Positions 44,001-52,608 of a stretch of 64,000 nucleotides of DNA are shown here, in pieces. Made by a program: the position numbers and the translations under genes. Source of the stretch: Rapidithrix thailandica (GTDB taxonomy: Bacteria > Bacteroidota > Bacteroidia > Cytophagales > Flammeovirgaceae); assembly GCF_039710355.1 (NCBI RefSeq), contig NZ_JBDKWZ010000001.1, positions 881,999-945,998 on the forward strand, read 5' to 3'. Positions within the stretch are counted from its first letter, which is position 1. Each line of letters begins with the position of its first letter. Below the pieces are notes generated by a model, which saw only the letters and a program-made list of their open reading frames with translations, was not told the origin of the DNA and made no database searches.

Positions 44001-45164
44001 GGAAGCTATACCAATAACCCTGTGTTTTTGGTGGACAACGGTACAACGGTTTCATTTGATATAAAAACAGCAAAGGGTTGTTTTAAAAGTGTGACGGTGA
44101 CCACCCCTAATGGAAATGCCACTGCCATTTCCAATGCTGAGAAAACGGGACAGTGTATATTGAGTGGCTTTAATAGTTTTTATGATATTCTGGATGATGA
44201 AGGTAACCTGATTGCCAGTATCAGTGACCTGGGGAATGATTTGGGAGTGATTACGGCATCAGTCTATATTGATGGGAGTGTACAGAGTTATAATGGAGAA
44301 CCTTATTTACAACGTCATTATAAAATTACCCCACAGTTTAACGGGCAGAGTGCCCGGGTCAGGTTGTACTTTACTGAAGCCGAATTTCAAGCCCTTGCTA
44401 CGGCCAATCCTGAAATCCCTTTGCCCTTGATCAATGGCACCGACCTACTGGGGGTTAGTAAGTACGATGGGGATGTGCCCGGTTCCGGAAATGAGATGTA
44501 CATCGGAGGAGAAGTAGTGGTGGATGGTTTTGCTTCCGAACGGCATTACATTGAGTTTACGGTTCCTAGCTTCTCTTCGATCTATATTCACAGTGCCATG
44601 GGCTCCATGCCCTTACCGGTACGATTGCTGTCCTTTACTGCCGAAACACACAGTAATCATGAAGTAGCTCTGAATTGGGAAACCGTCAATGAATCAAATA
44701 ATAAAGGATTTGAAATTGAACGCAGTGAGGACGGGAAAGCGTTTACCACAGTGGGGTTTGTCGAAGGTAAAAATAACAACGAGGAATCAGAATACATTTT
44801 TGTTGACCGGGAGGTACAAGGCACGGTATACTACCGCTTGAAACAAATTGATTACAACGGTGATAGTGAATACAGTGATGTGGAAAGCGTATCCTTGGAA
44901 ACCGTCTCCCGCTTTGCCGTACAGGCTTATCCCAATCCTTTTACACAGTCTATGAAATTGCAAATTACCAATCCGGAACAAGTACCTGTACAAGTTCAAG
45001 CTTTTGATAGTTCCGGAAGGCCAGTGTTTCAATTGTACTTGTCAGAAGATTTTTATCAATCTCAGGATATTGGAGCATATTTTCAACAACTGAGTAGAGG
45101 AATTTACTTACTGAAAGTCACTACTACCCATCAAACAGTAACGTTGAAAGTTCAGAAACAATAA
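41085..45164 (+). CDS. Secreted MAM / choice-of-anchor L surface protein with T9SS sorting signal
   Basis: A 1359-residue secreted protein. The signal peptide reaches about residue 39 (FSVVAQS). The N-terminal beta-sandwich (40-185) is followed by a beta-domain with SNATLYYTSTNSSYATGS-like texture and a MAM-type domain at about 350-505 (YPYTESFESGLGSW, DEVVL). A choice-of-anchor L domain lies near 515-755 (LFDLKEGTQIG, GIVMSTGDI, SFNYTFLSEEYTEYENSN, DAFAFLISGPG). Ig/gliding-motility-like regions follow, then a FN3-like segment (LNWETVNESNNKGFEIERS). The C-terminal type A sorting domain is YPNPFTQSM, then GIYLLKVTT. It is secreted by the type IX system and fixed to or released from the cell surface. 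The function is probably adhesive; no enzyme motif was seen. Confidence 0.88.
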   Translation: MYTFHYTSPDKRRETSHRALKLLIGLLLSFFSYFSVVAQSTIWVEDFSGLADGTTQDNGATAWSSLNLNASSSKYWEVRNNRFEGVDLDIEASWSSELVDISNYQDVSFSIDLSENGSLESSDYIRVAYKLDGGSEVQVAEYTNDFGSATVNATGLNGNTLQIIIRAKCSSSSEKYRFDNVLLEGTLNVDMSYVSSTATQNTNQILPGSTEEHIIGIQVETNGTNNPLAVTSFSLSTDGSTNPASDINKATLYYTSTNSSYATGSQFGSTVDTPNGTFTFNGSQTLAQGINYFWLAYDIAGGANLNNVVDAILNNMTIDGMVYVPSDTNPTGNRKISNIDCGAYPVVSEYPYTESFESGLGSWTQGTGDDFDWTHKSGSTSTDNTGPSSAANESYYLYTEASNPNNPSKTANLVSPCFNLTGMHDPKLYFSYHLYGSEMGTLYIEVQDKPGVGSWVALDSISGNQGNQWDYYTVDLAAYIDQTVKVRFRGLTGNGTRSDMAIDEVVLADKLLTITQGVTEAEFTQSITGTGVSIQNLTFSSAHVNSYGLFDLKEGTQIGEAQGIVMSTGDIRDIDQPNRSNKLTTEFGTSGNSDLNAVSGKTTYDASFIEFDVVPSGDTLSFNYTFLSEEYTEYENSNYNDAFAFLISGPGISGEQNIALIPGTSTPVSINTVNSSSNLEYFVNNDIHNDNSMEDVAGFYSIEFDGYTVNLVAKVAVQSCETYHIKWIIGDGTDRKWDSGVFVEGLSSNDIGGTASVTEVYSECVEDPVTVTFERTGNSSKMLTLNVNYGGSMIKNIDYVTDNLLNQVTFLPGETTKTITLTPTVTYEIPNQTDSVTVSLSSCSGSEFANVVVYYKPKPDVSEYDIVEICQDGQALVDGGTYLSYQWKNNLGQVVSTEQVLETSMAGNYTLTVTNEAGCSATSDTITIVKLAALEVFASADCQPVSTNQTQVYLNASGGGGEYQYKLSSEGEGSYTNNPVFLVDNGTTVSFDIKTAKGCFKSVTVTTPNGNATAISNAEKTGQCILSGFNSFYDILDDEGNLIASISDLGNDLGVITASVYIDGSVQSYNGEPYLQRHYKITPQFNGQSARVRLYFTEAEFQALATANPEIPLPLINGTDLLGVSKYDGDVPGSGNEMYIGGEVVVDGFASERHYIEFTVPSFSSIYIHSAMGSMPLPVRLLSFTAETHSNHEVALNWETVNESNNKGFEIERSEDGKAFTTVGFVEGKNNNEESEYIFVDREVQGTVYYRLKQIDYNGDSEYSDVESVSLETVSRFAVQAYPNPFTQSMKLQITNPEQVPVQVQAFDSSGRPVFQLYLSEDFYQSQDIGAYFQQLSRGIYLLKVTTTHQTVTLKVQKQ

Positions 45165-45177
45165 ATCGCTACTTTGG

Positions 45178-45209
45178 CCCTTCAGGTTTTCTTTACCTGA
45201 GGGGTTTTT
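45178..45209 (+). terminator. Terminator of the surface-protein gene
   Basis: CCCTTCAGG and CCTGAGGGG pair around TTTTCTTTA, followed by TTTTT, 14 bp after the stop codon. Confidence 0.85.
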
Positions 45210-45336
45210 CTTGTGTAAGGCTTTGAGTTGTGCCTGGAATAAGTTGTTCGGTTTTGATCCTTTGCAAATGCTTTTTGAACCAGGCCTTTGGCGCTGAGGT
45301 TTGAAAAGTATTTTTTTTGGGGGTAAACTATTGAGA

Positions 45337-45490
45337 AGAGTATGTTTAAAATTCTTTGCGGGAGGTTCTACTTTGGGAGGCTGCCCCTTTAGTGGTGAAT
45401 TTGAATTTCAGTTTAGGGTTCTCAAAATGTTGCGATGAAGTTCCTTAAGTGGGAGTTTTTGACCCAAAGGATGAAATTTAAACATGAAGT
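45337..45490 (+). repeat. Second copy of the MITE-like element, longer and diverged
   Basis: The left end AGAGTATGTTTAAAATTC (45337-45354), with the next bases TTTGCGGGAGGTTCTACTTTG, matches 2022-2062 with only a few differences. The right end (to about 45490) in reverse complement reads ACTTCATGTTTAAATTTC and agrees with the left end at 13 of 18 positions. The interior is about 55 bp longer than the first copy. Confidence 0.6.
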
Positions 45491-45774
45491 GGTTTACACG
45501 TATCGTTTTGACCGAACATGAAATCAAAATCGGCTCATCAAGGCATATTTTGAAGAGAATAGCCAAAGCTATTGTTGAAAAAAGTAACACGGAGGAGGCG
45601 TTTTTGAAACATTTTTTAGGAAAAAGAAAAAGGTTAATTCACTTCCATATTCCAAATGCCTGTTGTGTCATTCAAAAGCTTTTTTTAGAAATTTTTTTGA
45701 AGAAGGGGGTGGTGGCCCCCTGTTTCATTCGTAGTAAGAGTGAGTTTAAAAAAATAACAATGCAATTACATTGA
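45484..45774 (+). CDS. Doubtful small protein
   Basis: A 96-codon frame with ATG inside the repeat end. The first 65 residues have plausible composition (EHEIKIGSSRHILKRIAKAI), but the C-terminal third contains homopolymer-like runs. I recognise no family. It might be a remnant or chance frame; ribosome-binding sequence is not evident. Confidence 0.2.
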   Translation: MKWFTRIVLTEHEIKIGSSRHILKRIAKAIVEKSNTEEAFLKHFLGKRKRLIHFHIPNACCVIQKLFLEIFLKKGVVAPCFIRSKSEFKKITMQLH

Positions 45775-45907
45775 ACAATAATCTGTCTGATAATACAGAA
45801 AGGAGAAAGAACCTTCAATGCAATGAGAAACGAAGGCTGATTCAAGTGTATGAGTTGCAAACCGTATTGGTGAAAAATAACTCCCAAGGGAGTTTTGGTG
45901 CTTAACT

Positions 45908-46912
45908 ATGGAAGAGAGAATATCAGATCAACAGTGGGCGAAGTTCTTTAATAATAATTGTACTGAAGAAGAACACCGTGCAATTATGGAATGGATGAGT
46001 ACTGCCTCTGATCAGGAGGTAGAACGCATCATGGAGCAGCATAGCGAATTGGTGATGCATCAACAAGTTCCATCTGTTGACCTTGAATCTCTGGATTTTT
46101 CCAAAGTACAAAAAGCTCTACATCCAAAATCCGTAAAATCTTATTCCCTGAAGAGAAAGCCACTCTGGAAAGGAATTGCGGCTGCGGTGACCGTTATTTT
46201 GATTTCGGTGTATGGATTTTGGCAATTTAAACGGACAGAGGTACCGGAACCGGTGGCTTGGGAAGAGGTTGTAACGCAATCCGGACAAAAGAAAGTAGTA
46301 AAATTACCGGACGGAACAAAGATTACATTGAATGCGGAAAGTCAGCTTTCTTATCCGAATGTATTTAGCGATACGCTCCGGGAAGTTCGTTTGGTGGGAG
46401 AGGCTTATTTTGAGGTACAAAAGGATACCGGGAAGCCTTTTATTGTCCATACGGGGGATTTGGATACCAAGGTACTGGGGACTTCTTTTAATGTACGGGC
46501 CTTTCCGGCCGATCAGGAAGTGGAAGTGGCCTTGGAAGAAGGAAAAGTGCAAGTATCGGCGACCACGGGGGTGGCATTTACACCGGTAATTTTGGAGCCC
46601 AATCAGCAATTAATATTTGAAAAGCAGCGACATACGGGACGTGTAGAGGGCTTTGACCCACTACAGACTACGGGATGGAGACAAAACGCTTTTGTGTTTG
46701 AAAATGCGCCCTTGAAGGAGGTCTTGAAAATATTAGAACGGCAATATGGAGTGTCTTTTATTGTAGATGTTGCTCTGATCCGGGCCTGTCAGGTGAATGC
46801 CCGGTTTGAAGAAGACTCTTTTATCACCATACTGCAAGTGTTGACTACCGCAGCAGAATTAAATTATCAAATAAAAGGAAAAACAATACAGCTTACCGGG
46901 AAAGGATGTTGA
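45908..46912 (+). CDS. FecR family anti-sigma factor
   Basis: A 334-residue single-pass membrane regulator. The cytoplasmic N-terminal part (1-80) is the short anti-sigma region, with MEWMSTASDQEV. The membrane helix spans about 90-107 (AAAVTVILISVYGFW). The periplasmic FecR domain (about 125-225) has KKVVKLPDGTKITLNAES and GEAYFEVQKDTGKPFIV. A DUF4974 domain ends the protein (NAPLKEVLKILERQYGVSF). It should bind the STN domain of the SusC encoded next and release the ECF sigma factor when ligand is transported. It is 187 bp upstream of susC with a terminator-like hairpin between. Confidence 0.93.
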   Translation: MEERISDQQWAKFFNNNCTEEEHRAIMEWMSTASDQEVERIMEQHSELVMHQQVPSVDLESLDFSKVQKALHPKSVKSYSLKRKPLWKGIAAAVTVILISVYGFWQFKRTEVPEPVAWEEVVTQSGQKKVVKLPDGTKITLNAESQLSYPNVFSDTLREVRLVGEAYFEVQKDTGKPFIVHTGDLDTKVLGTSFNVRAFPADQEVEVALEEGKVQVSATTGVAFTPVILEPNQQLIFEKQRHTGRVEGFDPLQTTGWRQNAFVFENAPLKEVLKILERQYGVSFIVDVALIRACQVNARFEEDSFITILQVLTTAAELNYQIKGKTIQLTGKGC

Positions 46913-46967
46913 GGGATTGACAATTATTTTTTCAACCGTAAAATGCCTATGATTTAACCATTCGAAC

Positions 46968-47000
46968 AAAAAAAGAGCGCCTGCTCGCGCCCTTTTTTGA
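46968..47000 (+). terminator. Terminator-like hairpin between fecR and susC
   Basis: AAAAAAG-A-GCGC and GCGC-C-CTTTTTT pair around CTGCT, followed by T-run to 46999. It would separate regulator transcription from the SusCD unit. Confidence 0.7.
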
Positions 47001-47099
47001 AGAATCTTTGAGGGCTAATGACCGATCGGGGGATGGTCATAGTCCCTGGAATCCTATTGTCTTAACAAAAAATCATTTTCGCTAAAACATTTCAAATCT

Positions 47100-50000
47100 A
47101 TGAAAATTCACTTACTAAACCTAATCGTGAATATGTGTAGGTATACCCTTTGCGTATGGGCGGTTCAGACCATTTGTGCAACAGTATTATTCGCAAGCCA
47201 TCCGGTGGAAGGGCAAAAGCTCAAAGATATCCGGGTGCAAGTGGCACAGTCCACAATGAGCCTGGCACAAGCGCTGAAAACGATCGAATCTCAGACCCAA
47301 TTTAAGTTTACGTACCTTTCCGGTGAGTTAGCCATGCAGAAACGCATTTCACTGGTTTCTCAATCTCAAAGTTTGGAATTGATACTACAAAGCTTGTCGG
47401 ATCAGGCACAGGTGAATTTTACCCGGATCAACGATCAGATTGTGGTGAAGAAGTATCACAAAGGGAAGGGCCAAAACGCAGCCGTGCAGGAAAAGCGGCA
47501 AGTTTCGGGAACCGTATCCGATGCCGATACGGGGGAACCGGTCACCGGAGCAAGTGTATATGTTTCAGGAACTACTCTGGGAACCATCACGGACGTGGAT
47601 GGAAAGTACAAAATTACCCTTCCGGAAGAAGCGGAAGCATTGGTGTTTTCCTTTGTGGGCTACCAAAAGAAGGTAGTGACCATAGGCGAACAGACAATAA
47701 TCAACGTGGCCTTGGAACAGGATGCTACGGAGTTGGAAGAGTTGATTGTGGTAGGATATGGTACCCAGAAAAAAGTCCATTTGACAGGAGCCGTGAGTCA
47801 GATAGATGCCAAAGCCATTGAAAATAGGCCCATCAGTAACTTGACACAAGCCTTGCAAGGGGCTGTGCCTAACTTGAACATCACCTTTGCGGACGGACGA
47901 CCGGGAAGCACCGGAAATTTGAACGTGCGGGGAAACAATTCCATTACCGGTGGCAGCCCTTTGGTGTTAATTGATGGGGTTCCCGGTTCGTTGGACATGA
48001 TTAACCCCCGGGACATTGCTTCCGTTTCGGTCTTGAAGGATGCGGCCTCCGCGGCCATTTACGGAGCAAGAGGGGCTTTCGGGGTGATCTTGGTGACTAC
48101 CAAAAATGCCGAAAACGGGAAAATGAAAGTAAATTATAGCAATAACTTCAGTTGGTCAAGGTCCACAGTTAGTACGGATTTTATTGATAATGGCTATGAT
48201 GCGGCCCGGATGATTGATGAGGCATTTCTCCGCTCTACTGGAAAAACGTATACGGGATATTCGGATGCCGATTATGAAGAGCTTTTAAAAAGAAAAACAG
48301 ACCCTTCTTTACCTTCCGTAGTGGTGGATAACCGCAAGGGCAAAGACATGTATGTGTACTATGGCAATACCGATTGGTGGAGTACCATGTTTCGCGATGT
48401 ACAACCCTCTATGGAGCATTCTTTAAGTGTTTCCGGGAAGAGTGATAAAATCGACTATTACCTCTCCGGAAGGTATTATGAGAAAAAGGGTTTGATGCAA
48501 ATCAACCAGGATAAATACAGTAGCTATAATTTCCGGGCAAAGATCAACGCCAAAGTCAATCCTTGGTTAAACTTATCCAGTAATACGCAATTTAATTCCT
48601 CTAAATATACCTATCCGGGCTGGGGGGTGAATAGCAACTTCGTATATGTAACCGTGCATGCGCTTCCTTCCTACCTTCCGGTAAATCCGGACGGTACTGC
48701 CACCTACCGGACAGAACTGAATAATTACACGATTGGAGATGGGATCTATGCAGATTTGTTGCATGGCAAATCCAAAGGAGGAGAAAATGATTTTGAGTTT
48801 ATCAATACCTTGAGTGCTACGGCCGATATTGCCAAAGGACTTTCCTTGGTAGGAAATTATACCTATCACCTCAACCCTCGCTCTACGTTTAGCCGGAGAA
48901 CGGAAGCACCCTGGTCTATTTATCCCGGAGAAATTCAGTTTTTGGGTAAAGATGTGCTTTCTGAAGCCATGTACCGCGACCAATACCATGTATTCAACGC
49001 CTATGCGACCTATGTCAAAACCATGGGAAAGCATTCTTTCAGTGTGATGGGTGGCTTTAACCAGGAAATGAAAAAGTATAAAAAAATCAACGGTACGCGC
49101 AACGAACTTTTGTCCGAGGATTTAAATGCATTTGACTTGGGTTCCGGTGATCAGGTAATTCAAGGAGGGGATAGCGAATGGGCCGTACGAGGAATTTTTT
49201 ACCGGGTAAATTATGATTTTGAAGGAAAGTACCTTTTGGAATTGAACGGCCGCTATGACGGAACTTCCCGCTTTCCCAAAGACAGGCGTTTCGGCTTCTT
49301 TCCCTCGGTCTCTGTAGGGTGGAGAGTAAGTGAAGAAGCCTTTTTCGAACCGGTTCAAAAGTTCGTTTCCGACTTGAAATTAAGAGCTTCATATGGAGAA
49401 TTGGGAAATCAACAAGTAGCTACCTATTCCTATATTCCCGTCTTAAGCAATGGTACTTTAAGTTATATAAACAATGGGGCCAAAATGCAATACCTGAGTT
49501 TGCCCTCTCCGGTCTCCACCAACCTGACTTGGGAAACGATCTCTTCAACCAATGTGGGTGTTGATTTCGGTTTTTTCCAAAACCGCTTAACAGGTTCCTT
49601 CGATTGGTACCAACGGGATACCAAAGATATGTTGACCAAGGGGAAAACATTACCGGCTGTGTTTGGAGCAGGAGAGCCTAAAGAGAATGCCGCAGACTTA
49701 CGGACCAAAGGATGGGAATTGGTGTTGCGTTGGGAGAATGATGGACAATTGGCCGGAAAGGCATTTTCATACAGTACGGGTTTTGTTCTGTCGGATTATA
49801 CGGCTGAAATCACCAAATTCGATAATCCCAGCAGGCTTTTGTCGGATTATTACGTAGGGCAAACCTTGGGTGAAATTTGGGGCTATAGTGTGGACGGTTA
49901 TTTTAAAAGCGATCAGGAAGCGGCAGAATACCAAGTGGATCAAAGCAGAGTCAACAAAATGATCAACAGCTCTCCGGGCGAATGGGGGCAACTCAGAGCC

Positions 50001-50615
50001 GGGGATATGAAATTCATGGATTTGGATGGAGACGGTGCGGTAAATAACGGTAAAAACACCGTGGATGATCCGGGAGATTTACAAGTGATTGGAAATAGCC
50101 AGCCTCGGTATGCCTTTGGGATTACCGGTAGTGCCAGCTGGAATGGGTTTGATCTTTCCGTATTTTTTCAAGGAATTGGCCGTCAGCACTGGTATCCGGG
50201 AACGAATGCCGATAAATTTTGGGGACCTTATTCCCGCCCTTACTTTTCCTTTATCCCGGAAGATTTCAACGATAAAATATGGAGTCCGGAAAATCCGGAC
50301 GCTTATTTCCCAAGGTTACGCGGGTATACGGCATTGGGTAGCGATAGGGAATTGGGGGTGAAAAATGACCGCTATTTGCAAGACTTAGCATATATCCGTT
50401 TGAAAAACCTCACGATTGGTTACTCATTGCCCGAAACGGTACTGAATAAGATTAAGTTGAGTCGTTGCCGGATTTATTTCAGTGGCGAAAACCTGTTTAC
50501 CCTTACAAAATTAGATACCAAATACATTGACCCGGAACAGGCCGCGGCAGAAAGCAATGGCCGGGTGTATCCGTTTAGCAAAACGCTTTCGGTAGGCTTG
50601 GATCTTTCTTTTTAA
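47100..50615 (+). CDS. SusC/RagA family TonB-linked outer membrane protein with STN domain
   Basis: This 1171-residue outer membrane transporter imports a ligand delivered by SusD. The signal peptide runs to about residue 38 (HPVEGQ). An STN signalling domain (about 40-122) includes SLAQALKTIESQTQFKFTYL and LSDQAQVNF. A carboxypeptidase-regulatory-like domain (about 135-220) and the plug (from VVGYGTQKKVHLTGAV; NVRGNNSITGGSPLVLIDG) follow. The barrel ends in SKTLSVGLDLSF. STN domains contact FecR, so this receptor is a transducer as well as a transporter. A start at Met12 (47133) is also possible. The SusD gene follows. Confidence 0.95.
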   Translation: MKIHLLNLIVNMCRYTLCVWAVQTICATVLFASHPVEGQKLKDIRVQVAQSTMSLAQALKTIESQTQFKFTYLSGELAMQKRISLVSQSQSLELILQSLSDQAQVNFTRINDQIVVKKYHKGKGQNAAVQEKRQVSGTVSDADTGEPVTGASVYVSGTTLGTITDVDGKYKITLPEEAEALVFSFVGYQKKVVTIGEQTIINVALEQDATELEELIVVGYGTQKKVHLTGAVSQIDAKAIENRPISNLTQALQGAVPNLNITFADGRPGSTGNLNVRGNNSITGGSPLVLIDGVPGSLDMINPRDIASVSVLKDAASAAIYGARGAFGVILVTTKNAENGKMKVNYSNNFSWSRSTVSTDFIDNGYDAARMIDEAFLRSTGKTYTGYSDADYEELLKRKTDPSLPSVVVDNRKGKDMYVYYGNTDWWSTMFRDVQPSMEHSLSVSGKSDKIDYYLSGRYYEKKGLMQINQDKYSSYNFRAKINAKVNPWLNLSSNTQFNSSKYTYPGWGVNSNFVYVTVHALPSYLPVNPDGTATYRTELNNYTIGDGIYADLLHGKSKGGENDFEFINTLSATADIAKGLSLVGNYTYHLNPRSTFSRRTEAPWSIYPGEIQFLGKDVLSEAMYRDQYHVFNAYATYVKTMGKHSFSVMGGFNQEMKKYKKINGTRNELLSEDLNAFDLGSGDQVIQGGDSEWAVRGIFYRVNYDFEGKYLLELNGRYDGTSRFPKDRRFGFFPSVSVGWRVSEEAFFEPVQKFVSDLKLRASYGELGNQQVATYSYIPVLSNGTLSYINNGAKMQYLSLPSPVSTNLTWETISSTNVGVDFGFFQNRLTGSFDWYQRDTKDMLTKGKTLPAVFGAGEPKENAADLRTKGWELVLRWENDGQLAGKAFSYSTGFVLSDYTAEITKFDNPSRLLSDYYVGQTLGEIWGYSVDGYFKSDQEAAEYQVDQSRVNKMINSSPGEWGQLRAGDMKFMDLDGDGAVNNGKNTVDDPGDLQVIGNSQPRYAFGITGSASWNGFDLSVFFQGIGRQHWYPGTNADKFWGPYSRPYFSFIPEDFNDKIWSPENPDAYFPRLRGYTALGSDRELGVKNDRYLQDLAYIRLKNLTIGYSLPETVLNKIKLSRCRIYFSGENLFTLTKLDTKYIDPEQAAAESNGRVYPFSKTLSVGLDLSF

Positions 50616-50790
50616 ACATGCGCTGGGAAAGCTCAGGTTTTCCACCCGGTAATGTGCCATTATCCTTGGTAATTGTACTCGTATCTGAGGGTAATCGCAT
50701 TGCTGTACAAGTCGTATCAGCTTGCCCGGAAACTTACGCCTCCGGGTAGGCCTTGTTTCCGGTTTCTCTAACTTAAGACTACAATTCACA

Positions 50791-52536
50791 ATGAATAAAT
50801 TTAAAATCATTCTCTCTTTGTTGTTGCTCATTACGGTTTCTGCTTGTAATGATGAATTTCTGGAGCGCTATCCGCTTTCCGAGTTGTCTCCCCAAACGTT
50901 TTTCAGAAATGAAAAAGACCTGAGGCTGTATTTGAACTCCATGTATAGTATGGTTCCTTCGGCTACGGGTATTTATAATGAAGATGTGGATAATATTATC
51001 AAAACCTCCTTGTCCAGTGAGCTGACAGGCAACCGGACAGTCCCTACCAGCGGAGGAGGATGGAGTTGGGGAGATTTGCGGAAAATCAATTATTTTTTAG
51101 AAAATTATGACAAAACCTTAAAGGCCGAAGAGGTAAAGCCGTATGCGGCAGAAGCCCGCTTTTTCAGAGCCTGGTTTTATTTTAAAAAGGTGAAACGCTT
51201 TGGCGATGTGCCATGGTATGGCAAAGTGATCGAATCGGATGATCTCGAAAACCTTACCAAAGCCAGAGACCCTCGCACCTTGGTCATGGACTCGGTGTTG
51301 GCAGATATTGATTTTGCCGTGGAGCATTTAGCCGATGTACGCAATAGTGAAAAAGTAAATAAATGGACGGCTTTGGCTTTGAAATCAAGGCTTTGTCTTT
51401 TTGAAGGCACCTTCCGCAAGTATCATACGGAGTTTAATTTACCGGATGCGGATAAGTTTTTAGAAGAGAGTGCCAAGGCTGCGGAAGAACTGATTAACAA
51501 CGGACCGTATTCCCTGTATACCAGCGAACCGGAGAAAGCATACCTGGAACTTTTTGCCGCTACGGATGCAGTCGAATCGGAAGTGATTCTGGCCCGGAAA
51601 TATAGTGCTGAACTTCAATTGTATCACAACTTAAATTACTATACCATCACGGCATCCTACGGGAGACCGGGACTGGAAAAAAGCCTGGTCAATAGTTATC
51701 TGATGAAAGACGGGTCTCGCTTTACCGATATCCCGGAGTATGATAAAATGCAGTTTTATGAGGAGGTGCAAAACCGCGATCCCCGCTTGGCACAAACCGT
51801 ACGCACACCGGGGTATACCCGTATTGGGAACAATGTAACGGAGGTGCCGGATTTTGGAGCCAGCGTTACCGGGTACCAATTGATCAAATTTGTGACCGAA
51901 CCTTCTAATGATTCCAATAACAGATCGCATAACGATATGCCTGTATTCCGCCTGGGCGAGATGATGCTGAACTTTGCCGAAGCCAAAGCGGAACTGGGAA
52001 CGCTTACGCAAAGTGATTTGGATATTTCTATCAATCAATTGAGAGCGAGAGTAGGTATGCCTGCTTTGCAACTTGCGGAGGCTAATGCCAATCCGGATGC
52101 TTATATGAGCGAACAATACCAACAGGTGACCGGAGCAAATCAAGGAGTGATTTTGGAAATCCGCCGGGAAAGACGCATTGAGTTGGTGATGGAGATGTTT
52201 CGTTGGGATGACCTGATGCGTTGGAAAGAAGGCCATTTGTTAACTCGCCAGTACAAAGGGATGTACTTTCCGGGGCCGGGGCAGTACGATTTGGACCAGA
52301 ACGGAACGGTTGACTTGGTGATCTATGAAGGCGAAAAGCCTACAGTACCCGGTGCGCAATTATTGAAATTAGGTAGCGAAATCGATTTGGAAAATGCTTC
52401 CGGTGGCGGCCTGATTTTGATCAATCCACATATTTCCAAGAGCTTTAACGAGTCCAGGGATTATCTCTTCCCGATTCCATATCAGGAACTTCAATTAAAC
52501 GGGAACCTGACCCAAAATCCGGGCTGGCCGGAATAA
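50791..52536 (+). CDS. RagB/SusD family nutrient uptake lipoprotein
   Basis: A 581-residue outer membrane lipoprotein that forms the lid of the SusC transporter. The lipobox is LITVSAC (Cys18-19 region), followed by NDEFLERYPLSELSPQTFFR, the SusD N-terminal signature. TPR-like helices lie in the first half (EARFFRAWFYFKKVKRFGDVPW). The C-terminal half contains RLGEMMLNFAEAKAELG and IRRERRIELVMEMFRWDDLMRW. A 23-residue-longer reading from 50722 is rejected because it would precede the signal peptide. It is the second gene of the SusCD unit. Confidence 0.95.
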   Translation: MNKFKIILSLLLLITVSACNDEFLERYPLSELSPQTFFRNEKDLRLYLNSMYSMVPSATGIYNEDVDNIIKTSLSSELTGNRTVPTSGGGWSWGDLRKINYFLENYDKTLKAEEVKPYAAEARFFRAWFYFKKVKRFGDVPWYGKVIESDDLENLTKARDPRTLVMDSVLADIDFAVEHLADVRNSEKVNKWTALALKSRLCLFEGTFRKYHTEFNLPDADKFLEESAKAAEELINNGPYSLYTSEPEKAYLELFAATDAVESEVILARKYSAELQLYHNLNYYTITASYGRPGLEKSLVNSYLMKDGSRFTDIPEYDKMQFYEEVQNRDPRLAQTVRTPGYTRIGNNVTEVPDFGASVTGYQLIKFVTEPSNDSNNRSHNDMPVFRLGEMMLNFAEAKAELGTLTQSDLDISINQLRARVGMPALQLAEANANPDAYMSEQYQQVTGANQGVILEIRRERRIELVMEMFRWDDLMRWKEGHLLTRQYKGMYFPGPGQYDLDQNGTVDLVIYEGEKPTVPGAQLLKLGSEIDLENASGGGLILINPHISKSFNESRDYLFPIPYQELQLNGNLTQNPGWPE

Positions 52537-52543
52537 GCAACCT

Positions 52544-52573
52544 TATATCCCACGGTTTTAACCGTGGGATATA
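52544..52573 (+). terminator. Hairpin after susD
   Basis: TATATCCCACGGTT and AACCGTGGGATATA form a 14-bp stem with a 2-nt loop, followed by TCGTATTTTATTTTT. It may reduce, rather than stop, transcription into the phosphoesterase gene 35 bp on. Confidence 0.65.
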
Positions 52574-52608
52574 TCGTATTTTATTTTTAGATAATTGAAA
52601 ATCAATAC

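Larger units (their letters stand above)
45210..45907. other. Spacer carrying a repeat copy and a doubtful small frame
   Basis: The 698-bp gap between the surface-protein terminator and fecR holds the second repeat element (45337-45490) and a 96-codon frame at 45484-45774. The rest is AT-rich; a small CAATG/CATTG repeat lies near 45758. No clear promoter for fecR was recognised. Confidence 0.4.
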
